A stretch of 61,318 nt of DNA from assembly GCA_021740905.1 (NCBI GenBank), contig JAIOYV010000036.1, positions 1-61,318 on the forward strand, written 5' to 3'. Shown here in pieces: positions 52,201-61,258 of the stretch; the first letter of the stretch is position 1, and each line of letters starts with the position of its first letter. The notes under the pieces were generated by a model. The model did not search any database, was not told where the DNA came from, and saw nothing but the letters and a program-made list of their open reading frames with translations. Source of the stretch: Bacteroidales bacterium (GTDB lineage Bacteria > Bacteroidota > Bacteroidia > Bacteroidales > M50B96). The position numbers and the translations under genes are program-made.

Positions 52201-53889
52201 AATATTGAAGATGGTATCCCGAAAGTAGGATGGGGACAAACCTGTTTGTTTTTTGAAACAAGTGAAAAAAGTAGATCGTGAATTGAACCCCGACATTTGC
52301 CCCACACCTTCAATAGAAATGTGGTTCTTCGAGGTGTCGGCAAGGATTTGCCGGGCAGTTTTTGTGCGGAAATCGTTGATGTACTCGTTGAAGTTTTTAT
52401 GGAAGTGTTCGTTGATGAGTTTCGACAGGTAAGTCCGGTTGGTTTGCAGTTTATGACAGATATCATCGAGTGTGATGTTGCTGTCGAGGTAAGGTTTCTC
52501 CTCTTCCATGCAGGCTTCCAGCTTAATCAGAAGTTCGTTGTTTTCATCCACTGTATTTTGCTGGAGGTCAATTTTTTCACCACTAAAATCCTGTCCTACT
52601 TTTTCCGATATCAGCCTATATTCCCTTTCTGCTTTTACGATAATGAGGTTGGCTTTAACCAACCTGTTGTAAGCCTTCCGTTTTTGAAAAAACTGAAAAA
52701 GTATAAGCACAAGGGATATTCCTATTATTCCAATTACAAGAACGAGATAGTGGATGGTTTCACTTTTGTCAGCTATTTTGAGGGCCTTAATCTCGTTTGC
52801 CATCCGTAATTCTTTATTTTCATTTTCCTTCTTTTCTGCTTCGTATTGTGCTGCAAGATCGTAGATCTGAGCTTCGATCATTTTCTTATGTAAGATACTT
52901 TGCAACTGTCTTCCTGTTCTCAGATATTCATACGCTTCCGAAAGATTACCCATTTTTCTGTTTATGGAGGCCAGTGTAAGGTAGATGCTTAAAAAGGCAC
53001 TTCTGTTTTCATTAATATCCGCATGGTCCATGGTTTTATTTAATATTTCCAGTCCATCCGAATACCTGCCCATTTCGTAATATATCTGGGCGATGTTACT
53101 AACTGTGCGAAGAGCTTGTGGTTGTTTACCGGCATCGGTGAAGTTTTTGAAAGCTTTATGGGCATAGTCGAGAGCCAGGTTATAGTTTTTCTGTGCCCAA
53201 TAATAAAATGCAAGTTCGTTTTGTGCAGTTGCCAGGTGAAAAGTAAAACCATTATCCATAGCCAATTGAATACAGAGATTTGAATATTTTACTATCGAAT
53301 CTCCCCGATGTATTAGCGATGGGGCTTTGAATTCGGCATAAAGTGCTGCGAGACGGTTACAGGCATAGGCCCGGTTTTTTAGGCTCAGTGTTGTCTTGTT
53401 TAAAACCTCATTTGTCAATTCTATCCCTTTCTGAAATTCCTTTACCGAACGATATCCTTCAGCTAATGTAATCCGTGCAAAATCGGCAGAGTCGGAGTTT
53501 GTACCAGCAGTTTCGAGGTATTTGAGTACAAGCGGAATAGCCATCGTTGGCCTGCCCTGTTCGAGATACTTTCTTGCCTTTTCGAGGATAGGCAAGTTTT
53601 CTGTTGACAATATTTCAGGCTCTATGGTTCCACCTTCCGAAATGTCTTCATTAATGAGATCCTGGCTTTCAACTTTAATAAGGTTGAGCCTGGCCTTTTG
53701 TATTTCGTTGAGTTCAAATTTTTGATCGATAATAAATAAAACCTGTTCGATTGAGTCCTGGGCATTGTCAAGCACCTGGAGTAATTTATCGTATTCGGTT
53801 TCGAATTGTGCCGAATCAATAGATTGTGCAAGGCTGAAATTAATACCAGGCAAGATCAAGAAACCTAACAAGAAACATCTGAGTTTCAC
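52195..53889 (-). CDS. Membrane-bound TPR sensor with AraC-type DNA-binding domain
   Basis: A 564-residue regulator. The signal peptide MKLRCFLLGFLILPGINFSLAQ follows a GTG start (53889). About six TPR-like repeats lie in residues 90-350 (for example FARITLAEGYRSVKEFQKGI, ALRTVSNIAQIYYEMGRYSD). A membrane helix lies near 380-400 (YLVLVIGIIGISLVLILFQF). The C-terminal AraC/XylS HTH (about 460-560) carries LDDICHKLQTNRTYLSKLIN and VGQMSGFNSRSTFFTCFKKQ. A receiver or kinase domain is missing, so it would bind DNA while attached to the membrane. It lies between the two giant-protein loci, next to the direct-repeat array. Control of the adjacent operon is my inference. Confidence 0.88.
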   Translation of the reverse strand: MKLRCFLLGFLILPGINFSLAQSIDSAQFETEYDKLLQVLDNAQDSIEQVLFIIDQKFELNEIQKARLNLIKVESQDLINEDISEGGTIEPEILSTENLPILEKARKYLEQGRPTMAIPLVLKYLETAGTNSDSADFARITLAEGYRSVKEFQKGIELTNEVLNKTTLSLKNRAYACNRLAALYAEFKAPSLIHRGDSIVKYSNLCIQLAMDNGFTFHLATAQNELAFYYWAQKNYNLALDYAHKAFKNFTDAGKQPQALRTVSNIAQIYYEMGRYSDGLEILNKTMDHADINENRSAFLSIYLTLASINRKMGNLSEAYEYLRTGRQLQSILHKKMIEAQIYDLAAQYEAEKKENENKELRMANEIKALKIADKSETIHYLVLVIGIIGISLVLILFQFFQKRKAYNRLVKANLIIVKAEREYRLISEKVGQDFSGEKIDLQQNTVDENNELLIKLEACMEEEKPYLDSNITLDDICHKLQTNRTYLSKLINEHFHKNFNEYINDFRTKTARQILADTSKNHISIEGVGQMSGFNSRSTFFTCFKKQTGLSPSYFRDTIFNIK

Positions 53890-54102
53890 TTCAAAAGAAT
53901 TGATTCGTTAAGTAAAAAAAATCAGGCTAAAACTATAAAAATATTTTTAAAAAAATATCCATACCGATGGAAAACCATAAAAGAAGGAAGTGGAAGCTTT
54001 ATCATTTCTATAGCTTAGTGCCTTACCTACTGGATAAAACCGTGCAAAGTCAAGGTGCTGCTATTTTTTTCAGGTTTGAATTACACCATAACCCGATCTT
54101 TA

Positions 54103-54350
54103 CTATTTGTTTTTATTACTTACCTCTTCTTCCTGTTTGAGCTTTTTCCATGCGTCATATACTTCTGCTAACCCAACAAAAATCAACATTCCCCCCCTTC
54201 AATGGGTGCACCTCTTCCGGGAGGTGGAGTATCGCCATAGCCACCATTTGGTAGAGGTGGGGGCGGGTCGTAAGCAAAGGTTGTTATTGGGATTATAGCC
54301 AGTAGGCCGAAAAGGAAAAGGGCTGCTAATATGTGTTTTATATTTATCAT
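54103..54350 (-). pseudogene. Frameshifted PID-CTERM-like small gene
   Basis: From ATG 54350 the frame reads a signal peptide (MINIKHILAALFLFGLLAII), then DPPPPLPNGGYGDTPPPGRG and APIEGG, and runs into TGA at 54183-54185. In the next frame it continues MLIFVGLAEVYDAWKKLKQE and stops with TAG at 54103. The whole is a close relative of the 81-residue protein at 43280. The break lies at a run of seven G (plus strand CCCCCCC, 54191-54197). One G more, or two fewer, restores the full protein. It may be a pseudogene, phase-variable, or a sequencing error. Confidence 0.8.
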
Positions 54351-54382
54351 CTTGTTTGAAATTTGGCATTCCGTCTTGCATT

Positions 54383-54415
54383 ACTCACCTGGTGACTCGG
54401 AGTCACCAGGTGAGT
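54383..54415. repeat. Perfect 16-bp inverted repeat between giant gene and small gene
   Basis: ACTCACCTGGTGACTC (54383-54398), one base, GAGTCACCAGGTGAGT (54400-54415). A near-perfect hairpin 22 bp after the stop of the 2239-residue giant. It has no T run, so it could be an RNA stabiliser, a partial terminator between two cistrons, or a mobile repeat unit. Confidence 0.8.
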
Positions 54416-54437
54416 GGGTTTCGTTTGGCTGGTCATC

Positions 54438-57400
54438 TTATTTCAAAATTACTTTTTGTGTGTACACTTTTTTTGTATTGAGTAAACTTACCAGATACAT
54501 CCCGGCTGCACAATGTGTGGGTACCGAAACACGGGAATGAGCTTCTATCGCAAGCTCTCTGTTGACAAGCAACTGCCCGGCCAGGTTATACAATTGGAAA
54601 GAGCCAGCTTGTTTTTCTGAGCTTAGGTTTTGAAGGAAAATGAAATCGCCATCGGAAAAAATGGTAATGTTCCTTTCTTCCGATAATTCTTCCATATTTG
54701 TAACTATTCCCCCAAAATGCAACACAAATCGGTCCTTGAAACTGCCAGTCTGGCTTAGGGTAAACTGATAACTGGGATTCAGGTCGAGGTTCACCCAGAG
54801 GTTCTCGGTTTTGTCTTCAAGAAAAATGGTGGAGTAGTTCAGGTTTTCCATGGCTATGTTCCCAAATTCGTACAAGCCGGGCTGTGCTGCATCCAAGCCG
54901 AGTTTTACGTGCTGATTGTCCACTTGAGGGAGCGACTGGATGGCGTAGTCGTTTCCATCGTCATCTACCAGTAGCGAGTAGAGGGCCAGGTTGCTGTTGC
55001 CCTTTAGCTTTTGGGCATCGTAGCCGGGGTCGAGGCCCTGTGACTTGCCGGGGATGAAGGCCAAGAGGATTTCATTGGTTTCACTTTGTGGATTGGTGAT
55101 TCTGATGGTGAAACGAGAATCTGTGCTACCGTTTTTGTAGAAGGTGGCCGTTGTGTGTTTCTGGTCGGCGGCATTGAAGGCCAACTGTGCCTGGTTTGTA
55201 GCGGCTTTTACAAAGAAACCCTGAGTGGGGGCAATATAGCTTTCGGCACTGGCCTGGTTCACGGCCACGTAGTCGTTGCCATCGTAAAGGTAGATGGCCT
55301 CGTGGTTATCGTCTAAGGCGGTGGCGTTGTCCGTAAGGAAATTGTGATCAACATCTGCCGAAGTGTTGGCCGCCAGGTTGGCCGGGTAAATATTGCCCAC
55401 CATGTTCCAACCGTTGTTGGCCGAAGAGCCCTGCTTGGTAAGGGTTACGGTGAGGTCGTCATAGTTCAGTTCACCAGAAAAATTTTTGGTAAACACCGCG
55501 TTGCTGTTGGCGTAGGCATATCCACGGCTCACCACAAACTGGGTCTCGAAGCTGTTGTTCAGGTTTCCCGAGCCATCCTTTATGTTGCGCCACATATTAG
55601 CCGGTTCGTCGAACCTATAAAAATCTACGGTTGATGGTAAGGGGTTTGAGCTGGCATCGACAAACTCGGTGCTGATGTTTTGGTTGCTTACAGGCGATGA
55701 GATGTAATGGTACGCTCCCTGAGTAAGGTAACGTTCCACAGTGGCATCAACAGAATCGGAAGTCTGGATAAGGGTGGCCTGACCTGTGGCATCCGATTTT
55801 AGGACTATGCCCGATGGCCCGGCCTTGTTGTCTATGGTATCAGTAATGGTTAATCCTTTACCAGGGGGCAGGGTAAGGCTTTTTCCAATGGGCACTTGTA
55901 GTTCCAGCATTTCGAAATCTTGGTTCAGGGTAAGGTTTGAATTTACCTTTGCCCGTGCCCAGGGTGTGGCCGGATAGCCCTGCCCGCTTAGCCAGTTGCT
56001 TGCCTCAGACCAGTTACCATCGCCGCTGCTTTCAAAAGGCACAGGTGCGGTGGAATTTACCCAGTCATCAATAGTCATATTGGTAAGTGTGCCATCATTT
56101 CCCGATATTAAATCAACAGTCGTGGTTCCGCTACCATCGTTGAACTGCCAGTAGCTTATTAGTCCGGTTTCGCTGCCAGAAAGCGTACGGCACATATTTT
56201 CGCGGATTTGTTGAGAGGTTCGGACTGTATTCCATATACGGACTTCATCGATTAATCCCGTATAAAAATTCCCGCCACTTGTTCCCGAAGCCATTACTTT
56301 ATCATCAGAATTATTAATAAAAGTATAATCGGCATCGGAAATCAGTGTTTGTTCTTCACCATTCACATAGATTTTGTGTGTTCCGCTTCCTGTTCCCGAA
56401 CGGGTATAGACGATGTGATTCCATTCGTTGGGAACAATAGCATTATCACCGGTTTGGGCAATCCATGTATTTACTCCCGACACTGCAACTCTACTTGTTC
56501 CTCCGTTTCCTATTCCAACTTCAAATTGGAAACTACCGGAACTATTGTTTTTTCTTGTGGAATAAATTCCCTGTCTCGTGGAAAGATCAGTTGGTTTTAT
56601 CCAGGCTTCGATGGTTAAGGTGTTAGCTGTATTTAGAGAAGTATTATTCCCAATATTTACATAATCGTCTATACCGTCAAACTCAAGAGCCGTACCGGGG
56701 AAACTATCAATTCTATATCCTGTTCCACTTAAGGGAATACTTTTTATCTCTGCTAGATCGGAAGTATGTGCTATAGTTTCGGTATAAGTAATTTCCTGAG
56801 TTGGAGAAAATTTAACAAATATTTTTTCAGTTACCCTGCCGTTAACCGGAGTTATGGAAATGGACTGCGAATATCCGCTATTCTCCGTTAAAGAGATAGA
56901 AAAACAGGTACCAGAGCAATTAATATTCAGATCATTTATTAGATCACTTGCTCTTAGCGTGTAACTTTTAACAGTATTTTGCCCGATTAATTGATTCCCA
57001 AAACTCAAACTGTCAATTCCCAGCTGTTCATAATGATACAGTTTACCGGTACTTATTCCTAAGATTAGATCCAACTTGCCGTCTCCAAAAAGATCGGTAA
57101 AGGTGGGAGCAGTACTACCTACCACATCAATGGAATTTAAATAATCCGTTACCAGAGAAAAGGATGAGCTATTTTCACTATCCTGTTCAAAATGATGAAG
57201 GCGACCATAATCGTCTCCCACAAGCAGATCCAATAAACCGTCTCCGTCAACATCGGTGAAAGTAGGAGTATTATTATATCCCACATAGAGGGAATTGAAG
57301 TAATCTGAAACCAGGGTAAAAGAGGTGGAATTTACAGCATTCTGTTCATAATGATACAGCTTGGGACTCCATCTCCCCACGATCAAATCCAATAAACCGT

Positions 57401-60400
57401 CACCGTCAATATCGGTGAAGGTAGGTGTAGAATTACCTTCCAAATTAAGGGAACTGAAGTTATTTGTTACCAAGGTAAAAGAGGTGGAATTTTCAGCATC
57501 CTGTTCATAATGATGCAGATTACCACCTTCTCCTACAATCATATCCAATAAACCGTCACCGTCAAGATCGGTAAAGGTGGGAGCAGAATTATATCCCACA
57601 TTAATAGAATTGAAGCTATTTGTTACCAAAGTAAACGAGGTGGAATTTTCTGTATCCTGTTCATAATAATTCAGATTACCATTTTCTTCTCCCACAATCA
57701 TATCCAATAAACGGTCGCCGTCAAGATTGGTAAAACCAGGAGTAGCATAATCTCCCACATCAATAGAACTGAAGTTATCTGTTACAAGTTCGAAATCAGA
57801 AGGGTCCGAAAGATTAATTTGCGGGTCATCTCTGATAATAATAAACTGACTGAATAATGTGATGCCCGTAAAAGTAGCGGTATTATCAGCCGCGCTCACA
57901 GAACTTGCATCGCCAAGATATTCCCAATATGTATCTGCATTGCTATCACGGGTATAAAGTTTGATTTTTGCATTATAACTTTCGTATTCCGCTGTTAAAT
58001 CTTCAGAAATCGTAAATGTCAAATCGGCATCGAAACTTCCGTTTCCATAGCGGTTCACTACCCAATATTGCGAATCAAAAACAGTTCCCGAAATGTCAGG
58101 GTTAATATTTGGTATGGTATCAATTCGTGTAACCGTAATCTCCGCTCCGTTCTGTGACGAAAAATTCATTGATAAACCTGTATTTGAAAATGCAACTGTC
58201 CCGTTTGTTTCGGTTTCGGTATCTGTATAACCAGGCCCAAATGGAATTGAAGAACTTATCCAGTCATCAACTGTCATATTGGTAAGTGTGCCATAATTTC
58301 CCGAAATTAAATCAGATGCTGATGTTTCGCTTCCTTCATTGAACTGCCAGTAACTTACCAGACCAGATTCCAAGCCTGAGAGGGGGAGGTACATATTTTC
58401 GCGGATTTCGGATTCTGTTCTAACGATATTCCAAAGACGCACTTCATCAATCTTTCCAGTGAATAATTGCACGCCATTTGTTGCGGAAGCTATTACTTTA
58501 TCATCTATATTATCCGCAAAAGAATAATCGGCATCGGAAATGAGTGTCTGTTCTTCGCCGTTTACATAAATTTTATGAGTTCCGCTTCCTGTTCCGCTCC
58601 TAGTATAAACAATATGATTCCATATATTGGGAATAATAGCATTATCACCGGTTTGAGCCACCCAGGTTGCGGGGCTTGTAACGGCAACCCGATTTGTTCC
58701 ACCGTTTCCATGACCTACTTCCAATTGAAAGCTGCCTGCTCTATTGTCAATCCCTGTAGAGAATATTCCGTACTGATTTATCAGGGAATTAGGTTTAACC
58801 CAGGCTTCAATGGTTAAAGTGTTTCCTACATTTAGTGAATGATCATTTCCGATATTCACATAATCATCTATTCCGTCAAAATCCAACGCATTTCCCGGGA
58901 AATTATCAATACTATAGCCTGTTCCGCTTAGGACAATACTTTGTGTTTGTGCACCGTTGGAAGTATGTTCAATATTTCCGGTATAAGAATTTTCCTGTGT
59001 GGGAGAAAATTTAACAAAAATAATATCGAATACAATACCGTTAGCCGGAGTAATAGTTAGGTTCTGCGAATACCCGGAATTTTCAGATTGAGAAATGCTA
59101 AATCCGGACCCAGAACAATTAATATCCAGATCATTTATTAGATCCCTTGCTTTAAGATAGTAACTTTTAACAGCATTAAGCCCGATTAATCGTTTTGCAA
59201 AATCCAAGGTGTCAATTTCCTGCTGTTCATAATAATTTAGATTCCCGTCATCTTCTCCCACTATCATATCCAATAAACCGTTTCTGTCAAGATCGGTGAA
59301 GGTAGGTGTAGAACAATATCCTACATCAATGGAATTGAAGTTTCCCGTTACCAAAGAAAAGGATGTGGAATTTTCACTGTCTTGTTCATAATAATTCAGA
59401 TTGCCGTTAAATTCTCCCACTATCATATCCAATAAACCATCATCGTCAAGATCGGTGAAGGTAAGTGCAGAATTAGATCCCACGTCAATGGAATTGAAGT
59501 TTTCCGTTACCAAGGTAAAAGAGGTGGAATTTTGAGCATCCTGTTCATAATAATTCAGACTGCCATCCCCTTCTCCCACAATCATGTCCAATAAACCGTC
59601 TCCGTCAAGATCGGTGAAGGAGGGAAGAGAAAAATATCCCACATCAATAGAATTGAAGTTTTCCGTTACCAAAGTAAAAGAAGTGGAATTATGAGCATCC
59701 TGTTCATAATAATTCAGATTGCCATCCCGTTCTCCCACAATCATGTCCAATAAACCGTCGCCGTCAAGATCGGTGAAGGAAGGAAGAGAATATAATCCCA
59801 CCACGATGGAGTTGAAGTTTTCCGTTATCAAAGTAAAGGATGTGGAATTTTCAGAGTCCTGCTCATAATAATTCAGATTACCATCCCATTCTCCCACTAT
59901 CATATCTAATAAACCGTCCCCGTCAATATCTGTAAAAGTCGGATAAGAAAAATCTCCCACATCAATGGAATTGAAGTTATTGGTTACAAGGTCGAAATTA
60001 AAAGGATCATAAAGAGTAACTTGTGGATTATCCCTGACAATAATAAACTGGCTGAAGCCGATGATTCCGGTAAAGGTTGCCGTGTTGTTTGCTATATCCA
60101 CCGAAGAAGCCGAAGCAAGCAAAGTCCAGGCTGTATCGGCGGTGCTGCCACGCGAGTAAAGTTTTATTATTTGCGGATAGCTTTCGTCTTCCTCTGTCAA
60201 ATCTTCTGAAATCGTAAAAGTTAAATCGGTATTAAAACTTCCCGTGCCATAGCGGTTCACTATCCAATATTGATCATCAAAAATAGTTTCCGGTTTGGCA
60301 GGGTTAACATTAGCCACCGTGTCGATACGGGTAACGGTTATTTCCGCTCCGTTCTGCGAATTGAAATACATCGAGAGTCCGGTATTGTTGAAATTAACAG

Positions 60401-61157
60401 TGCCATTGGCTTCTGTTTCGGTATCTGCATACCCCGGACCAAATGGGATGGAAGAACTTTTCCAGTCATTACTTGTCATGTTACTAAGTGTTCCATTATT
60501 TGTGTTTAAATTATCGGTAAGTATTGTTCCACTACCATCATTGAACTGCCAGTAACTTACCAGTCCTGTTTCGGTGCCCGAAAGGGGCAGATACATGTTT
60601 TCGCGGATTTGTTCACCGGTTAATGCAATATTCCAATAGCGAACCTCATCCATACAACCGTCAAAAGGGCTGTAACTTCTGCTAAATGTTAAACCCTTAC
60701 CAGTTGCACTTCCCATATCTGTTATGCCTGTTACTTCCGATTTTAAAACTCCATCAGCATAAAGCCTTACTGTTGATGATGCATAATCATATACTGCTGC
60801 GATGTGGATCCATTCTCCAACCTGGGCAATATTTGTTGCAGTGCAGTTTGCTATTTCTCCCGGATAAGCATCGAATTCTATTGAACCATTCGCAGAAGCC
60901 ATGAAAATTCTCCAGTATAGTCCACCACCTCCGGGATCTTGCTTTGATACCAGGTGTTGAATACGAAGACTATCGGGTTTAAACCAGAATTCAGTTGTGA
61001 ATGAATTGCTGTTCAAAGAATTATCATCGGGAATATTTACATAATCATCTGTTCCGTCAAAATCAAGAGCGGTGCCGGGGAAATTATCGGGATTTTGAGC
61101 AAATCCGAAAAGTGGAAAAATTATTATTGCAACAAAAATTAGTGTTTGTGTTTTCAT
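54438..61157 (-). CDS. Giant secreted LamG/VCBS protein with T9SS sorting domain (2239 aa)
   Basis: I start at ATG 61157 (MKTQTLIFVAIIIFPLFGFA, signal peptide); an earlier in-frame start adds 19 residues. LamG-type domains lie near 22-200, 752-925 and 1489-1655 (LDFDGIDDYVNIGN). Two arrays of five FG-GAP/VCBS repeats (54 residues each, TFTDLDGDGLLDMIVGE with a calcium-binding DxDGDG loop) lie near 389-649 and 1122-1382. Each is followed by a choice-of-anchor/ASH-like domain (SGSGFSISQSENSGYSQNL). The last about 530 residues match the first giant and end YLVSLLNTKKVYTQKVILK (type A sorting domain). It is followed by the frameshifted small gene at 54103. Confidence 0.88.
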   Translation of the reverse strand: MKTQTLIFVAIIIFPLFGFAQNPDNFPGTALDFDGTDDYVNIPDDNSLNSNSFTTEFWFKPDSLRIQHLVSKQDPGGGGLYWRIFMASANGSIEFDAYPGEIANCTATNIAQVGEWIHIAAVYDYASSTVRLYADGVLKSEVTGITDMGSATGKGLTFSRSYSPFDGCMDEVRYWNIALTGEQIRENMYLPLSGTETGLVSYWQFNDGSGTILTDNLNTNNGTLSNMTSNDWKSSSIPFGPGYADTETEANGTVNFNNTGLSMYFNSQNGAEITVTRIDTVANVNPAKPETIFDDQYWIVNRYGTGSFNTDLTFTISEDLTEEDESYPQIIKLYSRGSTADTAWTLLASASSVDIANNTATFTGIIGFSQFIIVRDNPQVTLYDPFNFDLVTNNFNSIDVGDFSYPTFTDIDGDGLLDMIVGEWDGNLNYYEQDSENSTSFTLITENFNSIVVGLYSLPSFTDLDGDGLLDMIVGERDGNLNYYEQDAHNSTSFTLVTENFNSIDVGYFSLPSFTDLDGDGLLDMIVGEGDGSLNYYEQDAQNSTSFTLVTENFNSIDVGSNSALTFTDLDDDGLLDMIVGEFNGNLNYYEQDSENSTSFSLVTGNFNSIDVGYCSTPTFTDLDRNGLLDMIVGEDDGNLNYYEQQEIDTLDFAKRLIGLNAVKSYYLKARDLINDLDINCSGSGFSISQSENSGYSQNLTITPANGIVFDIIFVKFSPTQENSYTGNIEHTSNGAQTQSIVLSGTGYSIDNFPGNALDFDGIDDYVNIGNDHSLNVGNTLTIEAWVKPNSLINQYGIFSTGIDNRAGSFQLEVGHGNGGTNRVAVTSPATWVAQTGDNAIIPNIWNHIVYTRSGTGSGTHKIYVNGEEQTLISDADYSFADNIDDKVIASATNGVQLFTGKIDEVRLWNIVRTESEIRENMYLPLSGLESGLVSYWQFNEGSETSASDLISGNYGTLTNMTVDDWISSSIPFGPGYTDTETETNGTVAFSNTGLSMNFSSQNGAEITVTRIDTIPNINPDISGTVFDSQYWVVNRYGNGSFDADLTFTISEDLTAEYESYNAKIKLYTRDSNADTYWEYLGDASSVSAADNTATFTGITLFSQFIIIRDDPQINLSDPSDFELVTDNFSSIDVGDYATPGFTNLDGDRLLDMIVGEENGNLNYYEQDTENSTSFTLVTNSFNSINVGYNSAPTFTDLDGDGLLDMIVGEGGNLHHYEQDAENSTSFTLVTNNFSSLNLEGNSTPTFTDIDGDGLLDLIVGRWSPKLYHYEQNAVNSTSFTLVSDYFNSLYVGYNNTPTFTDVDGDGLLDLLVGDDYGRLHHFEQDSENSSSFSLVTDYLNSIDVVGSTAPTFTDLFGDGKLDLILGISTGKLYHYEQLGIDSLSFGNQLIGQNTVKSYTLRASDLINDLNINCSGTCFSISLTENSGYSQSISITPVNGRVTEKIFVKFSPTQEITYTETIAHTSDLAEIKSIPLSGTGYRIDSFPGTALEFDGIDDYVNIGNNTSLNTANTLTIEAWIKPTDLSTRQGIYSTRKNNSSGSFQFEVGIGNGGTSRVAVSGVNTWIAQTGDNAIVPNEWNHIVYTRSGTGSGTHKIYVNGEEQTLISDADYTFINNSDDKVMASGTSGGNFYTGLIDEVRIWNTVRTSQQIRENMCRTLSGSETGLISYWQFNDGSGTTTVDLISGNDGTLTNMTIDDWVNSTAPVPFESSGDGNWSEASNWLSGQGYPATPWARAKVNSNLTLNQDFEMLELQVPIGKSLTLPPGKGLTITDTIDNKAGPSGIVLKSDATGQATLIQTSDSVDATVERYLTQGAYHYISSPVSNQNISTEFVDASSNPLPSTVDFYRFDEPANMWRNIKDGSGNLNNSFETQFVVSRGYAYANSNAVFTKNFSGELNYDDLTVTLTKQGSSANNGWNMVGNIYPANLAANTSADVDHNFLTDNATALDDNHEAIYLYDGNDYVAVNQASAESYIAPTQGFFVKAATNQAQLAFNAADQKHTTATFYKNGSTDSRFTIRITNPQSETNEILLAFIPGKSQGLDPGYDAQKLKGNSNLALYSLLVDDDGNDYAIQSLPQVDNQHVKLGLDAAQPGLYEFGNIAMENLNYSTIFLEDKTENLWVNLDLNPSYQFTLSQTGSFKDRFVLHFGGIVTNMEELSEERNITIFSDGDFIFLQNLSSEKQAGSFQLYNLAGQLLVNRELAIEAHSRVSVPTHCAAGMYLVSLLNTKKVYTQKVILK
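57010..57790. repeat. Five tandem 162-bp units (second VCBS array)
   Basis: DNA for five 54-codon units inside the giant gene. The units are related but clearly diverged from each other. Confidence 0.8.
59210..59990. repeat. Five tandem 162-bp units (first VCBS array)
   Basis: DNA for five 54-codon units, much more alike than those at 57010-57790, for example repeated blocks around 59385, 59545 and 59705. Recent duplication or gene conversion is likely. Confidence 0.85.
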
Positions 61158-61191
61158 AATATTTAGCATAGCTGTCCCTAAGATTAATATA

Positions 61192-61258
61192 GGAATAAAG
61201 CCCGAAAATTCCAATTTTTGAAGCGCAAACTTTTAAAAAAAATTATGGGCTTTATTCC
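61192..61258. repeat. 12-bp inverted repeat in the upstream region of the second giant
   Basis: GGAATAAAGCCC (61192-61203) and GGGCTTTATTCC (61247-61258) are perfect complements, 43 bp apart, just upstream of ATG 61157. This could be an operator or a leader hairpin. Beyond it the window ends; no other feature is seen. Confidence 0.6.

Noticed and set aside
54183-54185. TGA in the small gene as Sec codon
   Set aside because: The frame after it closes within five codons (TAG), while the neighbouring frame continues the protein family. A frameshift explains it better.
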